64,000 nucleotides of DNA from an uncultured Actinomycetes bacterium (GTDB lineage Bacteria > Actinomycetota > Acidimicrobiia > Acidimicrobiales > RAAP-2), in contig CAIQPR010000017.1 of assembly GCA_903873775.1 (NCBI GenBank), positions 1-64,000 on the forward strand. Direction: 5' to 3'. The notes beneath the pieces were generated by a model. That model did no database searches and was not told the DNA's origin. It saw nothing but the letters and a program-made list of their open reading frames with translations. The position numbers and the translations under genes were made by a program. Below are positions 54,127 through 63,740 of this stretch, in pieces (positions within the stretch are counted from its first letter, which is position 1; the number at the start of each line of letters is the position of its first letter).

Positions 54127-55483
54127 TCGCGCGGACTTCGCCACCACCCAGATCACGCTGATTCTCGTCAGAGATGCGCAACAGCAGCGCGACGATCACG
54201 TAGTTGGCGACGAGTGAACTTCCGCCAAAGGCCATGAAGGGCAACGTGATTCCGGTGAACGGAAGGACGCGCAGAACGCCCGCCATGATGAAGAACGCTT
54301 GAAATCCAATAATCAAACTGAGCGCGGTCGCGGTAAGTCGAGCGAAGTCGGAGTGCGCGCGCTGGGCGATGCGGAATCCTTCACCGACAAAGAGGATGAA
54401 GCAACTGATGATGATGGTCACGCCCGCGAAGCCCAATTCTTCGCCGAGCGCAGAGAAAATCATGTCGGTGGTCAGGGCGGGCGTCGCGCCACTTTGACCG
54501 AGACCGACGCCGGTACCGGTCATGCCACCCGCCGCAATACCGAACCAGCCGTAGGCCAATTGACGTCCACCGTGGGCGTAGTTGTAGGCGTTCCACGGAT
54601 CAAGCCAGATGGCAATCCGCTGATTGACCTGGTGGAAAAGCTTCGCGCCGATCACGCCACCCACGGCGAACATGCCGACACCGAACGCCACATAGGAGAG
54701 CCGTCCCGTCGACACCCAGATCATCGCCACAAAGAGGGCGAAGAGCAGCATGGCGAATCCAATATCGTTCTCGGCACCGAGGACGAGGATCGAGAATCCC
54801 CACGCCGCCACCACGGGAATCAGAGTGCGAAGACTGACCCAACGGCGGCCCGCCAGTCGAGAGGTGCCCACCGACAGCATTTCCTTATTCGCTGCGAAAT
54901 ACGACGCAAAGAAGATGGCGAGAAAGATCTTGGCGACCTCGACCGGCTGGAACGAGAACGGTCCCAGTTTGAGCCACAAGCGGGCGCCATTGATGTTCTC
55001 GCCGACGTGCGGGATCAGTGGCGACAACATCAGGACAATCGCGATAAAGAGCGTGATGTAGCGGTACCGGTCAAGGTCGCGAACGCGACGAACCGTGAGG
55101 AGTACCAGCACGACGGCGACGGCGCTGACAAGAACCCAGGCCGTTTGGTATCCCGCTCGCGGAGGGTTCCAGCGGGCGATCTCGATATACCCGAGTCCGT
55201 TGAGCAGTGTCGCAAGGGGAAGGAGTACTTGTGATGACCGCGGCGCGAGGAATGAGATGGCAACGTGGAGGGCGAGCGAAAGTCCGAGCACGCACGCAAT
55301 GAAGAGCCAGATGGACTTTGGGAGATGTCCGTGAGTACCAAGTGACGTCAAGACGTACAAACCACTGATGACGATCGAGACGAGCAATAAAAGGCCCAAT
55401 TCTGTCGATCGATACGGCGCTCGCTCGTTGACGGGACCCTGCGGCGCCTCCGCGCCACGAGGTTCCTTTCGGGGTCGAGCCAC
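54044..55483 (-). CDS. SEDS-family FtsW/RodA protein
   Basis: LGPFSFQPVEVAKIFLAIFFASYFA; TDMIFSALGEELGFAGVTIII; LPFTGITLPFMAFGGSSLVANYVIVALLL. Confidence 0.9.
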   Translation of the reverse strand: MARPRKEPRGAEAPQGPVNERAPYRSTELGLLLLVSIVISGLYVLTSLGTHGHLPKSIWLFIACVLGLSLALHVAISFLAPRSSQVLLPLATLLNGLGYIEIARWNPPRAGYQTAWVLVSAVAVVLVLLTVRRVRDLDRYRYITLFIAIVLMLSPLIPHVGENINGARLWLKLGPFSFQPVEVAKIFLAIFFASYFAANKEMLSVGTSRLAGRRWVSLRTLIPVVAAWGFSILVLGAENDIGFAMLLFALFVAMIWVSTGRLSYVAFGVGMFAVGGVIGAKLFHQVNQRIAIWLDPWNAYNYAHGGRQLAYGWFGIAAGGMTGTGVGLGQSGATPALTTDMIFSALGEELGFAGVTIIISCFILFVGEGFRIAQRAHSDFARLTATALSLIIGFQAFFIMAGVLRVLPFTGITLPFMAFGGSSLVANYVIVALLLRISDENQRDLGGGEVRAISFDRSGTKESPRRTGRVLARAGEERE

Positions 55484-55489
55484 GTGGAA

Positions 55490-55495
55490 AGCGTA
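55490..55495 (-). promoter_or_regulatory. -10 element TACGCT, 6 nt before GTG 55483
   Basis: forward AGCGTA at 55490-55495. Confidence 0.45.
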
Positions 55496-55539
55496 GTCGG
55501 GGCGTTTATGATGAGGCGGGCACTCGGGCCCAGCAAGAG

Positions 55540-57621
55540 GTGGATATGTCGGATCTGCGTACGGTGGAGAACTTCGGCCCAGAGCGCTTCTCGAATCGTG
55601 AGTTGTCCCGTCTCGAGTTTGGATCCCGACTTCTGGATCTGGCGGACGAGCCCAATGTCCCGCTCCTCGATCGGTGCAAGTTCGTGGCGATCTTCGCGGA
55701 GATGATCGACGAGTTCTTTCAGGTGCGTGTGGTCAGTCTGGAAGACAAGGTGGCCGCCGGCGTCGGAACGCCGAGCTTGGACGGTCAGCGACCCCGCCAA
55801 CAGCTTCGTGCTATTCGCGAGCGCGTTCTCAGTCTCATTGATCGTCAGGATCGTCTGGTTCTTGACACTTTGTTGCCCGAGTTGCGCAATAACGGCATCG
55901 ATATCGTGCGCTACGACGAAACGACGCCGGACGAGCGCACGTTTCTCGCGACGTACTTCGACGAATCCATCTTTCCCGTATTGACACCGCTCTCGGTCGA
56001 CCCGGGTCACCCGTTTCCGATGATCTCGAACCTCTCGCTCAACATTGCGGTGCAGGTGAAAGATGTCGATAATGGCGAGGAGCGCATTGCGCGCGTCAAG
56101 GTGCCGCCGTCTCTTCCGAGGTTCACCGCCTTGGGCGACGAGGGCCGTTTTTGTCTTATCGAAGACGTCATTGTGGCCCACCTAGGACGACTCTTTCCCG
56201 GTATGTCCGTCGGTCGGGCGGACCTCTTTCGCGTGACCCGCAATGCGGACCTCGCCCTCGAAGAGGACGAGGCCGACGACTTGATGGTCGCACTCGAACT
56301 CGAATTACGCCGTCGCCGCTTTGGGCGAGCCCTACGCATTGAGATAGCTCCAGGCATGGACCCGACACTTCTTGCGTTGCTGCTGGAGCAACTCGAGCTC
56401 GAAGAGTCGAAGGTGTACGAATCAGACGCCCCACTCGGCTTGGGCGACCTGTGGTTCTTGTACGGTCAAGATCGCCCAGACCTCAAGATCGAATCCTGGA
56501 CTCCCGTGACGCCGGCGCGGTTGGCGGGCGACGAGGGCGTCAACGATGTCTTCGCGGCCATTCGCGACGGCGACATCCTCGTGCATCACCCCTACGAGTC
56601 CTTTTCTGACTCCGTGGAAGCATTCATTTCGCAAGCGGCCGACGACCCGCACGTCGTTGCCATCAAGCAGACCTTGTACCGCACCAGTGGTGACTCTCCC
56701 ATTGTCGCCTCGTTGATCCGTGCGGCCGAACGCGGTAAGCAAGTCGCGGCGCTGGTGGAGATCAAGGCGCGCTTCGACGAGGCCGCCAATATTGGCTGGG
56801 CGAAGGCGCTGGAAGATGCGGGTGTTCACGTCGTCTACGGAATCGTGGGTTTGAAGACCCACTCGAAGACGGCGCTGGTAATTCGATCTGAGGGCAACTC
56901 CCTGCAGCGTTATGTGCACATCGGCACGGGTAATTACAACTCCAAGACAGCACGCGTCTACGAGGACTTTGGTCTTTTGACCTGTGACGACGCCATTACG
57001 CGCGACGTGGGCGACCTCTTCAATTTCCTGACGGGCTTCGCGAAGCAGGACACCTACCGCAAGTTGGTGGTGAGTCCCGTGTCTACTCGCTCACACATCA
57101 TCTCCTGCATTGAAGCGCAAACTGCCAAGGGTCCTGAGGGCCGTATTGACATGAAGGTCAATGGATTGACCGATCCCACGATCATCGACGCTTTGTACCG
57201 GGCGAGCCAGGCGGGAGTACCTATTCGATTGGCCGTGCGCACGCTGTGCTGTTTGCGTCCGGGTATCGAAGGACTGTCGGAGAACATCTCGGTGCACTCG
57301 GTGGTGGGTGAGTTCTTAGAGCACTCTCGCGTGTTCATCTTTGGTCCATGGGACGACCCGGCCACCACCGTGCTGATTGGCTCGGCCGACTTGATGGAAC
57401 GGAACTTGGACCGACGCGTGGAAGTCCTCGTACCCGTAGAGAGTGCCAAGTTGCGCACCTCTCTCTTCGAGGCGGTGGAACTGACGTTCGAAGACGACTG
57501 CTACTCGTGGGCGCTCGGTACGGATCGACGCTGGCGCCGCGTGGCCTCGGTCAATCACTTGTCGGTACAGGCCGAGTTGAAGCGCCGCATGCTGCAGCGC
57601 TCTCGCTCTCTCGGGATTTAG
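55540..57621 (+). CDS. ppk: polyphosphate kinase 1
   Basis: FSNRELSRLEFGSRLLDLA; HHPYESF; IKQTLYRTSGDSPIV; YVHIGTGNYNSKTARVYEDFGLLT. TATGAT -10-like at 55507-55512; ATG 55546 is an alternative start. Confidence 0.96.
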   Translation: MDMSDLRTVENFGPERFSNRELSRLEFGSRLLDLADEPNVPLLDRCKFVAIFAEMIDEFFQVRVVSLEDKVAAGVGTPSLDGQRPRQQLRAIRERVLSLIDRQDRLVLDTLLPELRNNGIDIVRYDETTPDERTFLATYFDESIFPVLTPLSVDPGHPFPMISNLSLNIAVQVKDVDNGEERIARVKVPPSLPRFTALGDEGRFCLIEDVIVAHLGRLFPGMSVGRADLFRVTRNADLALEEDEADDLMVALELELRRRRFGRALRIEIAPGMDPTLLALLLEQLELEESKVYESDAPLGLGDLWFLYGQDRPDLKIESWTPVTPARLAGDEGVNDVFAAIRDGDILVHHPYESFSDSVEAFISQAADDPHVVAIKQTLYRTSGDSPIVASLIRAAERGKQVAALVEIKARFDEAANIGWAKALEDAGVHVVYGIVGLKTHSKTALVIRSEGNSLQRYVHIGTGNYNSKTARVYEDFGLLTCDDAITRDVGDLFNFLTGFAKQDTYRKLVVSPVSTRSHIISCIEAQTAKGPEGRIDMKVNGLTDPTIIDALYRASQAGVPIRLAVRTLCCLRPGIEGLSENISVHSVVGEFLEHSRVFIFGPWDDPATTVLIGSADLMERNLDRRVEVLVPVESAKLRTSLFEAVELTFEDDCYSWALGTDRRWRRVASVNHLSVQAELKRRMLQRSRSLGI

Positions 57622-58655
57622 CGATGGCGCGTGCTGGCGCGCCACTCCATGAAGATGTACGACGCGCCACCGAGGGGGATCGGTAGCCAAAAGTTGAGAA
57701 AGCGGTAGCCGACCACGGCCAGGATCGCCTGATTGTGGGGCACGCCGAAACCCACGAGCGTCGGAATGAGCGTGGCCTCGACGACACCGAGGCCTCCGGG
57801 GGTCAGGGGGATCACGGCGAGAATGTTCGCGAGTCCGTAGGCGACCATGAGATCAATTGGGGAGATCGGGTGGCCGAGTGCCCACAGAAACACCCACAAG
57901 CACGCGGCGTCGAGGAGCCAGTTGGCAGCTGCCCATTCGAGTGAGGCCCAGAATGTTCGCCGGTTCGACGTCAAGAGTTTGATGCGCTCGGCGACGGTGG
58001 CGAGGAGCTCCGAGACCCGCTCGGGGGTGATCCACGGAAGACGCGCCGCCGCGGCGCGAAGCCAGGCGTCGGCGTGGCGCTGGCCACGAGTAATGAGAGC
58101 CACTGTGCCGAAGAACGCGAGCATCAAGAACACCCCCGCGAGGGCGGCGAATCCGTACGCCGGGTTGAACCCGCGCAGTGGAATGGAAATGACCAGAGCC
58201 ATCCAGAACATGATGTTGAGCACGACAGCGGAACCACTGCCCTGAGCCGCGAGACCGAAAGCGTTGGTGGTGCCCGGAACACCGAGTTCGTTGTACATCC
58301 GGTACGCCAAGGCGCCTGCGGGAGCCGTGCCGCCGGGAACGACGTGACTCAGGGCGAGCGTTGACATGTTTACCCTCAAGATGTCGGGCAGAGAGGGAGA
58401 GTGCGGGGTGAAGACAGTTCGTGTGAGTTCGGCGTATGCCACGATGGCGGCAATCTCGCACAGCAGGGCGAGAACAATGAGGACGGGATTGACCTTTTCG
58501 ATGAGATGCCACGAATGACGCGCGGACGCGAACTGGGGAATCACCAAGTACTCGAAAATGAACACGAGGGTCCCAATACTCAGTAACAATCGCAACTGCC
58601 GCGGAATGCGAAACCGCCGATGGGGGACGGGAAGGGCGGAGTCAGCGTCGGTCAT
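57618..58655 (-). CDS. lysylphosphatidylglycerol-synthase-TM/UPF0104 family membrane protein
   Basis: PGGTAPAGALAYRMYNELGV; IPLTPGGLGVVEATLIPTLVGFGV. Confidence 0.83.
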   Translation of the reverse strand: MTDADSALPVPHRRFRIPRQLRLLLSIGTLVFIFEYLVIPQFASARHSWHLIEKVNPVLIVLALLCEIAAIVAYAELTRTVFTPHSPSLPDILRVNMSTLALSHVVPGGTAPAGALAYRMYNELGVPGTTNAFGLAAQGSGSAVVLNIMFWMALVISIPLRGFNPAYGFAALAGVFLMLAFFGTVALITRGQRHADAWLRAAAARLPWITPERVSELLATVAERIKLLTSNRRTFWASLEWAAANWLLDAACLWVFLWALGHPISPIDLMVAYGLANILAVIPLTPGGLGVVEATLIPTLVGFGVPHNQAILAVVGYRFLNFWLPIPLGGASYIFMEWRASTRHR

Positions 58656-58728
58656 AGGTTGTTACCAGCGTGGCACAGGTCTTATCGTCGCCTGTGGAAC
58701 TGCTGAGTGGGATCTTAGGGGTCACTTG

Positions 58729-58734
58729 TAGACT
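58729..58734 (+). promoter_or_regulatory. -10 element TAGACT, 6 nt before ATG 58741
   Basis: TAGACT-ttcgcg-ATG. Confidence 0.45.
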
Positions 58735-58740
58735 TTCGCG

Positions 58741-59469
58741 ATGCGGGTTTTAGTGGTGCTACCCACGTATAACGAGATCGAAAACGTGGCCAAGATGCTT
58801 GAAGCGATCCGCTCCATCGTGCCGACCGCCGACATTCTCGTGGTGGACGACGGTTCTCCCGACGGAACGGCTGATGCGGCGGAGAAGGTCAACGAAGAAT
58901 TAGGACAGATCACCGTTCTGCGTCGTCAGGGCAAGAGCGGTCTCGGAAGTGCGTATCGTGCGGGTTTCCGGTGGGGACTCGATCATGGCTACGACAGCTT
59001 CGTGGAAATCGATTGCGATTTTTCCCACGACCCTCGATCGTTGCCGGAGCTGCTCGATCACGCGCAGAACTACGACGTCGTCATTGGGTCCCGCTACGTC
59101 GCGGGCGGCGCAATCCCCACGTGGTCGACGAGCCGGCTGCTGTTGAGCAAGGGCGGTAATCGATACGCGTCGATGATGCTCGGACTCCAGGTCGCCGACG
59201 CCACGGCGGGGTACCGGGTGTACTCGGAAAGCGCACTCGAGAAGATTGATTTTGAAACCGTGACCGCGGACGGGTACGGATTCCAGATTGAAATGACGTA
59301 CCGCGCTCGATTGGGCGGCGCGACTATCAAGGAAACGCCCATTTCCTTTACGGACCGCACCGAAGGTGAATCCAAGATGTCCTCGGCGATCATCGTCGAG
59401 GCACTGTTGCTGGTGACGAAATGGGGTTTTCGTCGCGCGTTCAGTCGGGCTCCGAAGACGGGGCGTTAA
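58741..59469 (+). CDS. polyprenol monophosphomannose synthase (GT2, DPM-like)
   Basis: LVVLPTYNEIENVAKMLEAIRSIVPTADILVVDDGSPDGTAD; FVEIDCDFSHDPRSLPELL; GYGFQIEMTYRA. Confidence 0.9.
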   Translation: MRVLVVLPTYNEIENVAKMLEAIRSIVPTADILVVDDGSPDGTADAAEKVNEELGQITVLRRQGKSGLGSAYRAGFRWGLDHGYDSFVEIDCDFSHDPRSLPELLDHAQNYDVVIGSRYVAGGAIPTWSTSRLLLSKGGNRYASMMLGLQVADATAGYRVYSESALEKIDFETVTADGYGFQIEMTYRARLGGATIKETPISFTDRTEGESKMSSAIIVEALLLVTKWGFRRAFSRAPKTGR

Positions 59470-60713
59470 TCCGCGCGTCCGCCGAGTCCCGCGAGGATGG
59501 AGGCGAGTTTGTCTTTGGTCTCCTCGCGCTCGGCGATGGGGTCTGACTCACCAACAATGCCCGCGCCCGCCCAGGCGCTGAAGCGGTCGTCCTTCAAGGT
59601 CATGCCGCGGATGGCGACCCAGAACTCACCATTGCCGAGGTGATCGAACCACCCAACGGCGCCGGCGTACAAGCCCCGAGGTTCGGGCTCGAGGCGAGAA
59701 ATAACTTCCTGCGCCCGCTGTGCGGGTATGCCGCCCACGGCGGCGGTGGGGTGAAGGAGGCGGAGAAGCTCAAAGGGAGTTGTGGCCTGGGTCTCTCCGG
59801 ACACTTTGCCCTGGATCCAGGTGCCGAGGTGCGCCACGGAGCGCAGCGTCACGATGGAGGGTTGGAGATCGGCGCGCACGTCGTCGCAGACGTCGCGAAG
59901 CCTCTCGACGATGTCGTCCACCATGACGCGATGTTCGAACAGGTTCTTTTCGGAACCCATTAGCCACTTCGCGTAGTCGAGAGAGTCCTCTCCTTCCGGC
60001 AACGCCACCGTTCCCGCGAGGGGGTGGCAGGTGACCGCGTCATCGAGGCACGACACGAGGAGTTCGGGACTGGCGCCAATGAAGCGTCCCTCGGAACGAC
60101 TCGGCACTGCGTACAGCGTGCACGCCGGCTCCCTCTCGTGCAAACGAATTGCCACCGCCGCCGGATCAATCGGACGTTCCGTTTGTCCCGCGACACGACG
60201 GGCGAGCACAACCTTTTGCAGATCACTGTGACGCATCTCGTCCACGGCGGTTGCCACGGCCCGCGCGTAGCCATCGGGCGTCGGGAGGAACGTGCGATCG
60301 ATAACCGCATTGGTGCGGTGAGTCTGCGCGGGCTCGACGTCGGCGCAGAGAACGAGGGCGTCGAGGTCCTTGTCGGAGGCGCTCGTCAGCCACGTGGAGC
60401 CGTCGGACAGCTGGGTCACGACGTGCTCGGGGAGCCAACCGTGGATATCTCCGCGTCGGTCGAAGGGGACAGTGACGAAGACGGTCGGTCCGGTGCCCGT
60501 GGGCCCGGGTTCACCCACGACGGTGATCTCTTCGAGCTGATCGACGCCGGTCAAGGGACCTTCTAGTCCGTCGGTCAAGGTGAGCGTGAGCAGGCAGCGT
60601 CCGAATCCCACCCGCAGCGCATCGGGAGACTCGAGAACCCACCCGGACCGTGCGCCGAGAGTGCGAAGGGCTGAGGTGTCAATATCGACAAGTCGTCGAC
60701 GATAGAGGTTCAC
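59466..60713 (-). CDS. menF: isochorismate synthase
   Basis: DLQKVVLARRVAGQ; FIGASPELLVS; CHPLAGTVALPEGE; LLRLLHPTAAVGGIPA; GTG 60713 preferred. Confidence 0.88.
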   Translation of the reverse strand: MNLYRRRLVDIDTSALRTLGARSGWVLESPDALRVGFGRCLLTLTLTDGLEGPLTGVDQLEEITVVGEPGPTGTGPTVFVTVPFDRRGDIHGWLPEHVVTQLSDGSTWLTSASDKDLDALVLCADVEPAQTHRTNAVIDRTFLPTPDGYARAVATAVDEMRHSDLQKVVLARRVAGQTERPIDPAAVAIRLHEREPACTLYAVPSRSEGRFIGASPELLVSCLDDAVTCHPLAGTVALPEGEDSLDYAKWLMGSEKNLFEHRVMVDDIVERLRDVCDDVRADLQPSIVTLRSVAHLGTWIQGKVSGETQATTPFELLRLLHPTAAVGGIPAQRAQEVISRLEPEPRGLYAGAVGWFDHLGNGEFWVAIRGMTLKDDRFSAWAGAGIVGESDPIAEREETKDKLASILAGLGGRAD

Positions 60714-61402
60714 AGAGCCCTCGTGGCAATGATTTGTTGGCTGAGTCCCCCCAGGATCAGTCGGTGGTTGATAGCGGTGAATCCCGCGGACTGCAACATC
60801 GTTCTCAGCGTATCGGCGTCGGGCAAATACGCGGTCGACTTCGGGAGGTACCGGTAGGCATCTTTGTCGGAGAAAATGGAGCCAATGAGGGGCACGACGC
60901 CCCGGAACCAGAAGCGAAATCCCAACTTCCATAATCCAGACGCCGGCTCGGCGACTTCGAGGATCGACAGTCGTCCGCCCACTCGAAGAACGCGGGCCAT
61001 TTCGTCAAAGGAGGCTTGCAGTTCGGTGAAGTTGCGCAGCGCGTAACCACAGGTGACACCATCCACGGAACCGGTGGCGAAAGGTAACTGGGCGGCATTG
61101 GCTTGAGCGAGCGGCGCGCCACCGTGGCCGGCGGCGAGCATGCCGAAACTCAGGTCGGTGCCGACGACGCGCAGGCCTTGTCGGTGCGCTTCGCGCACGA
61201 AGTCGCCCGTGCCGGTGGCGATGTCGAGGATGACGCTGTTGGCCGGTAGGCGGAGGTCTTGGACGGCGCGTCGACGCCACCGCCGGTCGAGCCCGAAGGT
61301 CATCAAGTGATTGACGAACTCGTAGCGCGGCGCAATGGCGTCAAACATCTCTCGGACGCGGCGCGTTTTCTCCTCACCCTGGGGGAGGGGTGATGTCGTC
61401 AC
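60710..61402 (-). CDS. menG: demethylmenaquinone methyltransferase (UbiE/MenG)
   Basis: VREMFDAIAPRYEFVNHLMTFGLDRRWRRRAV; ILDIATGTGDFVREA; GGRLSILEVAEP. Confidence 0.92.
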   Translation of the reverse strand: MTTSPLPQGEEKTRRVREMFDAIAPRYEFVNHLMTFGLDRRWRRRAVQDLRLPANSVILDIATGTGDFVREAHRQGLRVVGTDLSFGMLAAGHGGAPLAQANAAQLPFATGSVDGVTCGYALRNFTELQASFDEMARVLRVGGRLSILEVAEPASGLWKLGFRFWFRGVVPLIGSIFSDKDAYRYLPKSTAYLPDADTLRTMLQSAGFTAINHRLILGGLSQQIIATRAL

Positions 61403-61404
61403 CT

Positions 61405-61860
61405 TTAGCGGTAGTAGCGGAAGAGAATCTGCGCAACGCATGACGGCTTCGCGGCGTCGCGCACTTCAATGGTGACATCCAGCGCGACCTGCGCTCCGCC
61501 GGCAACTTCTTCGACGGACGCCACAGACGCGCCGGCACGGATCTCGGATCCGACGGGGACCGGGGCGGGAAAGCGGACCTTGTTGGCGCCGTAGTTCACG
61601 CCCATGGTGACACCTTCAACCCGAACGATCTGACCCACGAGAATGGGAATGAGGGACAGAGTGAGATACCCGTGTGCAATCGGGCCACCAAAAGGTCCAC
61701 TCTTGGCCCGTTCGGGGTCTACGTGGATCCACTGGTGGTCGCCGGTGGCGTCAGCGAACAGGTTGACCTGATCCTGGGTCACGGTGATGTACTCGCTATA
61801 GCCGAGGTGCTGGCCGACCAGATTCTGGAAGGCGTCCAAGCTTTCGACGGTTGTTGCCAT
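61405..61860 (-). CDS. MaoC-family (R)-specific enoyl-CoA hydratase
   Basis: VTQDQVNLFADATGDHQWIHVDPERAKSGPFGGPIAHGYLTLSLIP. Confidence 0.92.
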   Translation of the reverse strand: MATTVESLDAFQNLVGQHLGYSEYITVTQDQVNLFADATGDHQWIHVDPERAKSGPFGGPIAHGYLTLSLIPILVGQIVRVEGVTMGVNYGANKVRFPAPVPVGSEIRAGASVASVEEVAGGAQVALDVTIEVRDAAKPSCVAQILFRYYR

Positions 61861-61908
61861 GATGTCTCCTCTGTACCAACGACGGTTACGACTCTAGGTC
61901 TTCATCGG

Positions 61909-61914
61909 TACCAT
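61909..61914 (+). promoter_or_regulatory. -10 element TACCAT, 6 nt before GTG 61921
   Basis: TACCAT-ggagcg-GTG. Confidence 0.45.
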
Positions 61915-61920
61915 GGAGCG

Positions 61921-62622
61921 GTGACCTTGTCGCCCCACCCCGAGCGCCATCGGCAGATCAATGACGGGTGGGCGCGAGCGGCGATTTTCGGGGCTTCCGA
62001 CGGACTCGTCACGAATGTCTCGCTGATCTTGGGGTTCGCCGGAGCGCAACCGGGTCACTCGGTGGTGCGCCTCGCGGGGTTGGCCGGACTGGTTGCCGGG
62101 GCCTTCTCCATGGCCAGCGGCGAGTATCTGTCGATGACGGCACAACGCGAACTCTTTGAACGCGAAATTGACGTCGAGCGTCGTGCGATTGCTCAGTATC
62201 CTTCCGCGGAACGCGACGAGCTCGAAGCGATCTTCGTCTCCCGCTCCATCGAGCCGACCCTGGCGGCGCAGCTCGCGGACGGCTTAATGCGGGACCCTGA
62301 ATTGGCGTTGCGCACGCACACGCGAGAAGAACTCGGTATCGACCCCAACGCTGTCGGTAATCCCGTGCGCGCCGCCATGTTCTCGTTGGTGGCGTTCGCT
62401 CTGGGTGCATTGATTCCTTTGTTGCCGTGGCTCGTCACGACGTCGGGCAATCAGGTCTGGTGGTCAGTGGGGGTCAGCGCCGTCGCGTCCTTCGCTCTCG
62501 GTGGGACCATCGGCTGGTTCTCCGACCGCGGAGTGTGGCGCGCCGGATTCCGGCAACTCGCCATTACGGCACTGGCGGCGACGGTGACGTGGTGCGTCGG
62601 CCGGGCCGTCGGAACGAAGTAG
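61921..62622 (+). CDS. VIT1/CCC1-family (iron/manganese) transporter
   Basis: WARAAIFGASDGLVTNVSLILGFAGA; GAFSMASGEYLSMTAQRELFEREI; LGALIPLLPWL. Confidence 0.9.
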   Translation: MTLSPHPERHRQINDGWARAAIFGASDGLVTNVSLILGFAGAQPGHSVVRLAGLAGLVAGAFSMASGEYLSMTAQRELFEREIDVERRAIAQYPSAERDELEAIFVSRSIEPTLAAQLADGLMRDPELALRTHTREELGIDPNAVGNPVRAAMFSLVAFALGALIPLLPWLVTTSGNQVWWSVGVSAVASFALGGTIGWFSDRGVWRAGFRQLAITALAATVTWCVGRAVGTK

Positions 62623-62627
62623 TCGAC

Positions 62628-63473
62628 TTACGCCTCGCGAGTGAACCGAACGAGGTGATCTCGGCGGGTGGCCACGAAACCGAGCCGCTCGTAGAGAGAG
62701 ACCGCGTTGGTGTTCGACGCGTCAACAAAGAGGGCGCCGCGGGTCACGCCCTTTTGCCGCAGGACGTGTAGACCTTGTGTGACGGCCACGCGCCCGAGGC
62801 CGCGACCCTGGTGGGACGGGTGGACAGAGATCACGTAAATCTCTCCGAAGCGGTCGGGGGAGAGCTCGTGCACTTTGGTCCAACAGGACGCCACAATGTT
62901 CCCCGCTTCTTCAAAGAGCAAGAATCCCGACGGGTCAAACCACGGCTCACGAACCCTAATCTCCAAGTCGGCACGGCGCCACGCACCTTGCTCGGGATGG
63001 TCGGCGAAGGCCAGATTGTTCTGTTCGAGCCACGCCTCCGCGTCGCGCTCCGGATCAAAGGTTCGGATGCTGATGCCGTCCGGCACGGGGACCACGGGAA
63101 CGGGCAAGTTGACCTTCATGAGATGCAGCGTCCGCACGATCTCCCCGCCGCACCGTGTGCCGTGGTCGTCTCTCGTCCACCATTCGACGACGCGGGATTC
63201 GCCCCACACGCTGTCGAGCAGCGTGTGATCCACCGTGCCGCCGGCCTTTTCGATATTCACCACATCGCTGCGCGAGGCCAGGGCGTAATCCGTCAGTTGG
63301 CCGTTGTCGAGGCGCAGCCAGTGTTCACCGGGCCACCCGTGGACAACCGTCCGACGTCGTGATTCATCGAGGGATTCCCGGCCGAGCTCGACTTCTCGAC
63401 GATCGAGCAAGGTCAGCACATCCAGTCGTTGGTCGCTCGACAGATGAGGAGTCATTTCCCAGTGAGCGCCCAT
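62628..63473 (-). CDS. mshD: mycothiol acetyltransferase
   Basis: tandem GNAT; SIRTFDPERDAEAWLEQNNLAFADHPEQGAW; EIYVISVHPSHQGRGLGRVAVTQGLHVL; VSLYERLGFV. Confidence 0.88.
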   Translation of the reverse strand: MGAHWEMTPHLSSDQRLDVLTLLDRREVELGRESLDESRRRTVVHGWPGEHWLRLDNGQLTDYALASRSDVVNIEKAGGTVDHTLLDSVWGESRVVEWWTRDDHGTRCGGEIVRTLHLMKVNLPVPVVPVPDGISIRTFDPERDAEAWLEQNNLAFADHPEQGAWRRADLEIRVREPWFDPSGFLLFEEAGNIVASCWTKVHELSPDRFGEIYVISVHPSHQGRGLGRVAVTQGLHVLRQKGVTRGALFVDASNTNAVSLYERLGFVATRRDHLVRFTREA

Positions 63474-63492
63474 GCAGAGCCACCCTACTGGG

Positions 63493-63684
63493 CTATCCCT
63501 CGACTCTTCGAGCGACGCGATTGAGGCGCCGGAGAAGAGTGCCGATGGCGCGTTCCGCGGCGACTAGCTCGGTGTAAATGTCGCCGGCAAGTGAGTCGTC
63601 GGCACCCTCAACCAACGTGGAGAGTCGCGTCGACACGTCGTTCAGTGTGGACGTGATGGTGTTCAGTTCGCCCTGGTAGTTCAC
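63493..63684 (-). CDS. small conserved hypothetical protein (63 aa)
   Basis: MNYQGELNTITSTLNDVSTRLSTLVEGADDSLAGDIYTELVAAERAIGTLLRRLNRVARRVEG; GTG start with CATAAT 6 nt upstream. Confidence 0.5.
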   Translation of the reverse strand: MNYQGELNTITSTLNDVSTRLSTLVEGADDSLAGDIYTELVAAERAIGTLLRRLNRVARRVEG

Positions 63685-63728
63685 CCCGCCATTATGGGTC
63701 GCCGGACGAGATCACGGCTCACGACGAG

Positions 63729-63734
63729 TACTTT
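63729..63734 (+). promoter_or_regulatory. -10 element TACTTT, 6 nt before ATG 63741
   Basis: TACTTT-gtgtcc-ATG. Confidence 0.45.
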
Positions 63735-63740
63735 GTGTCC

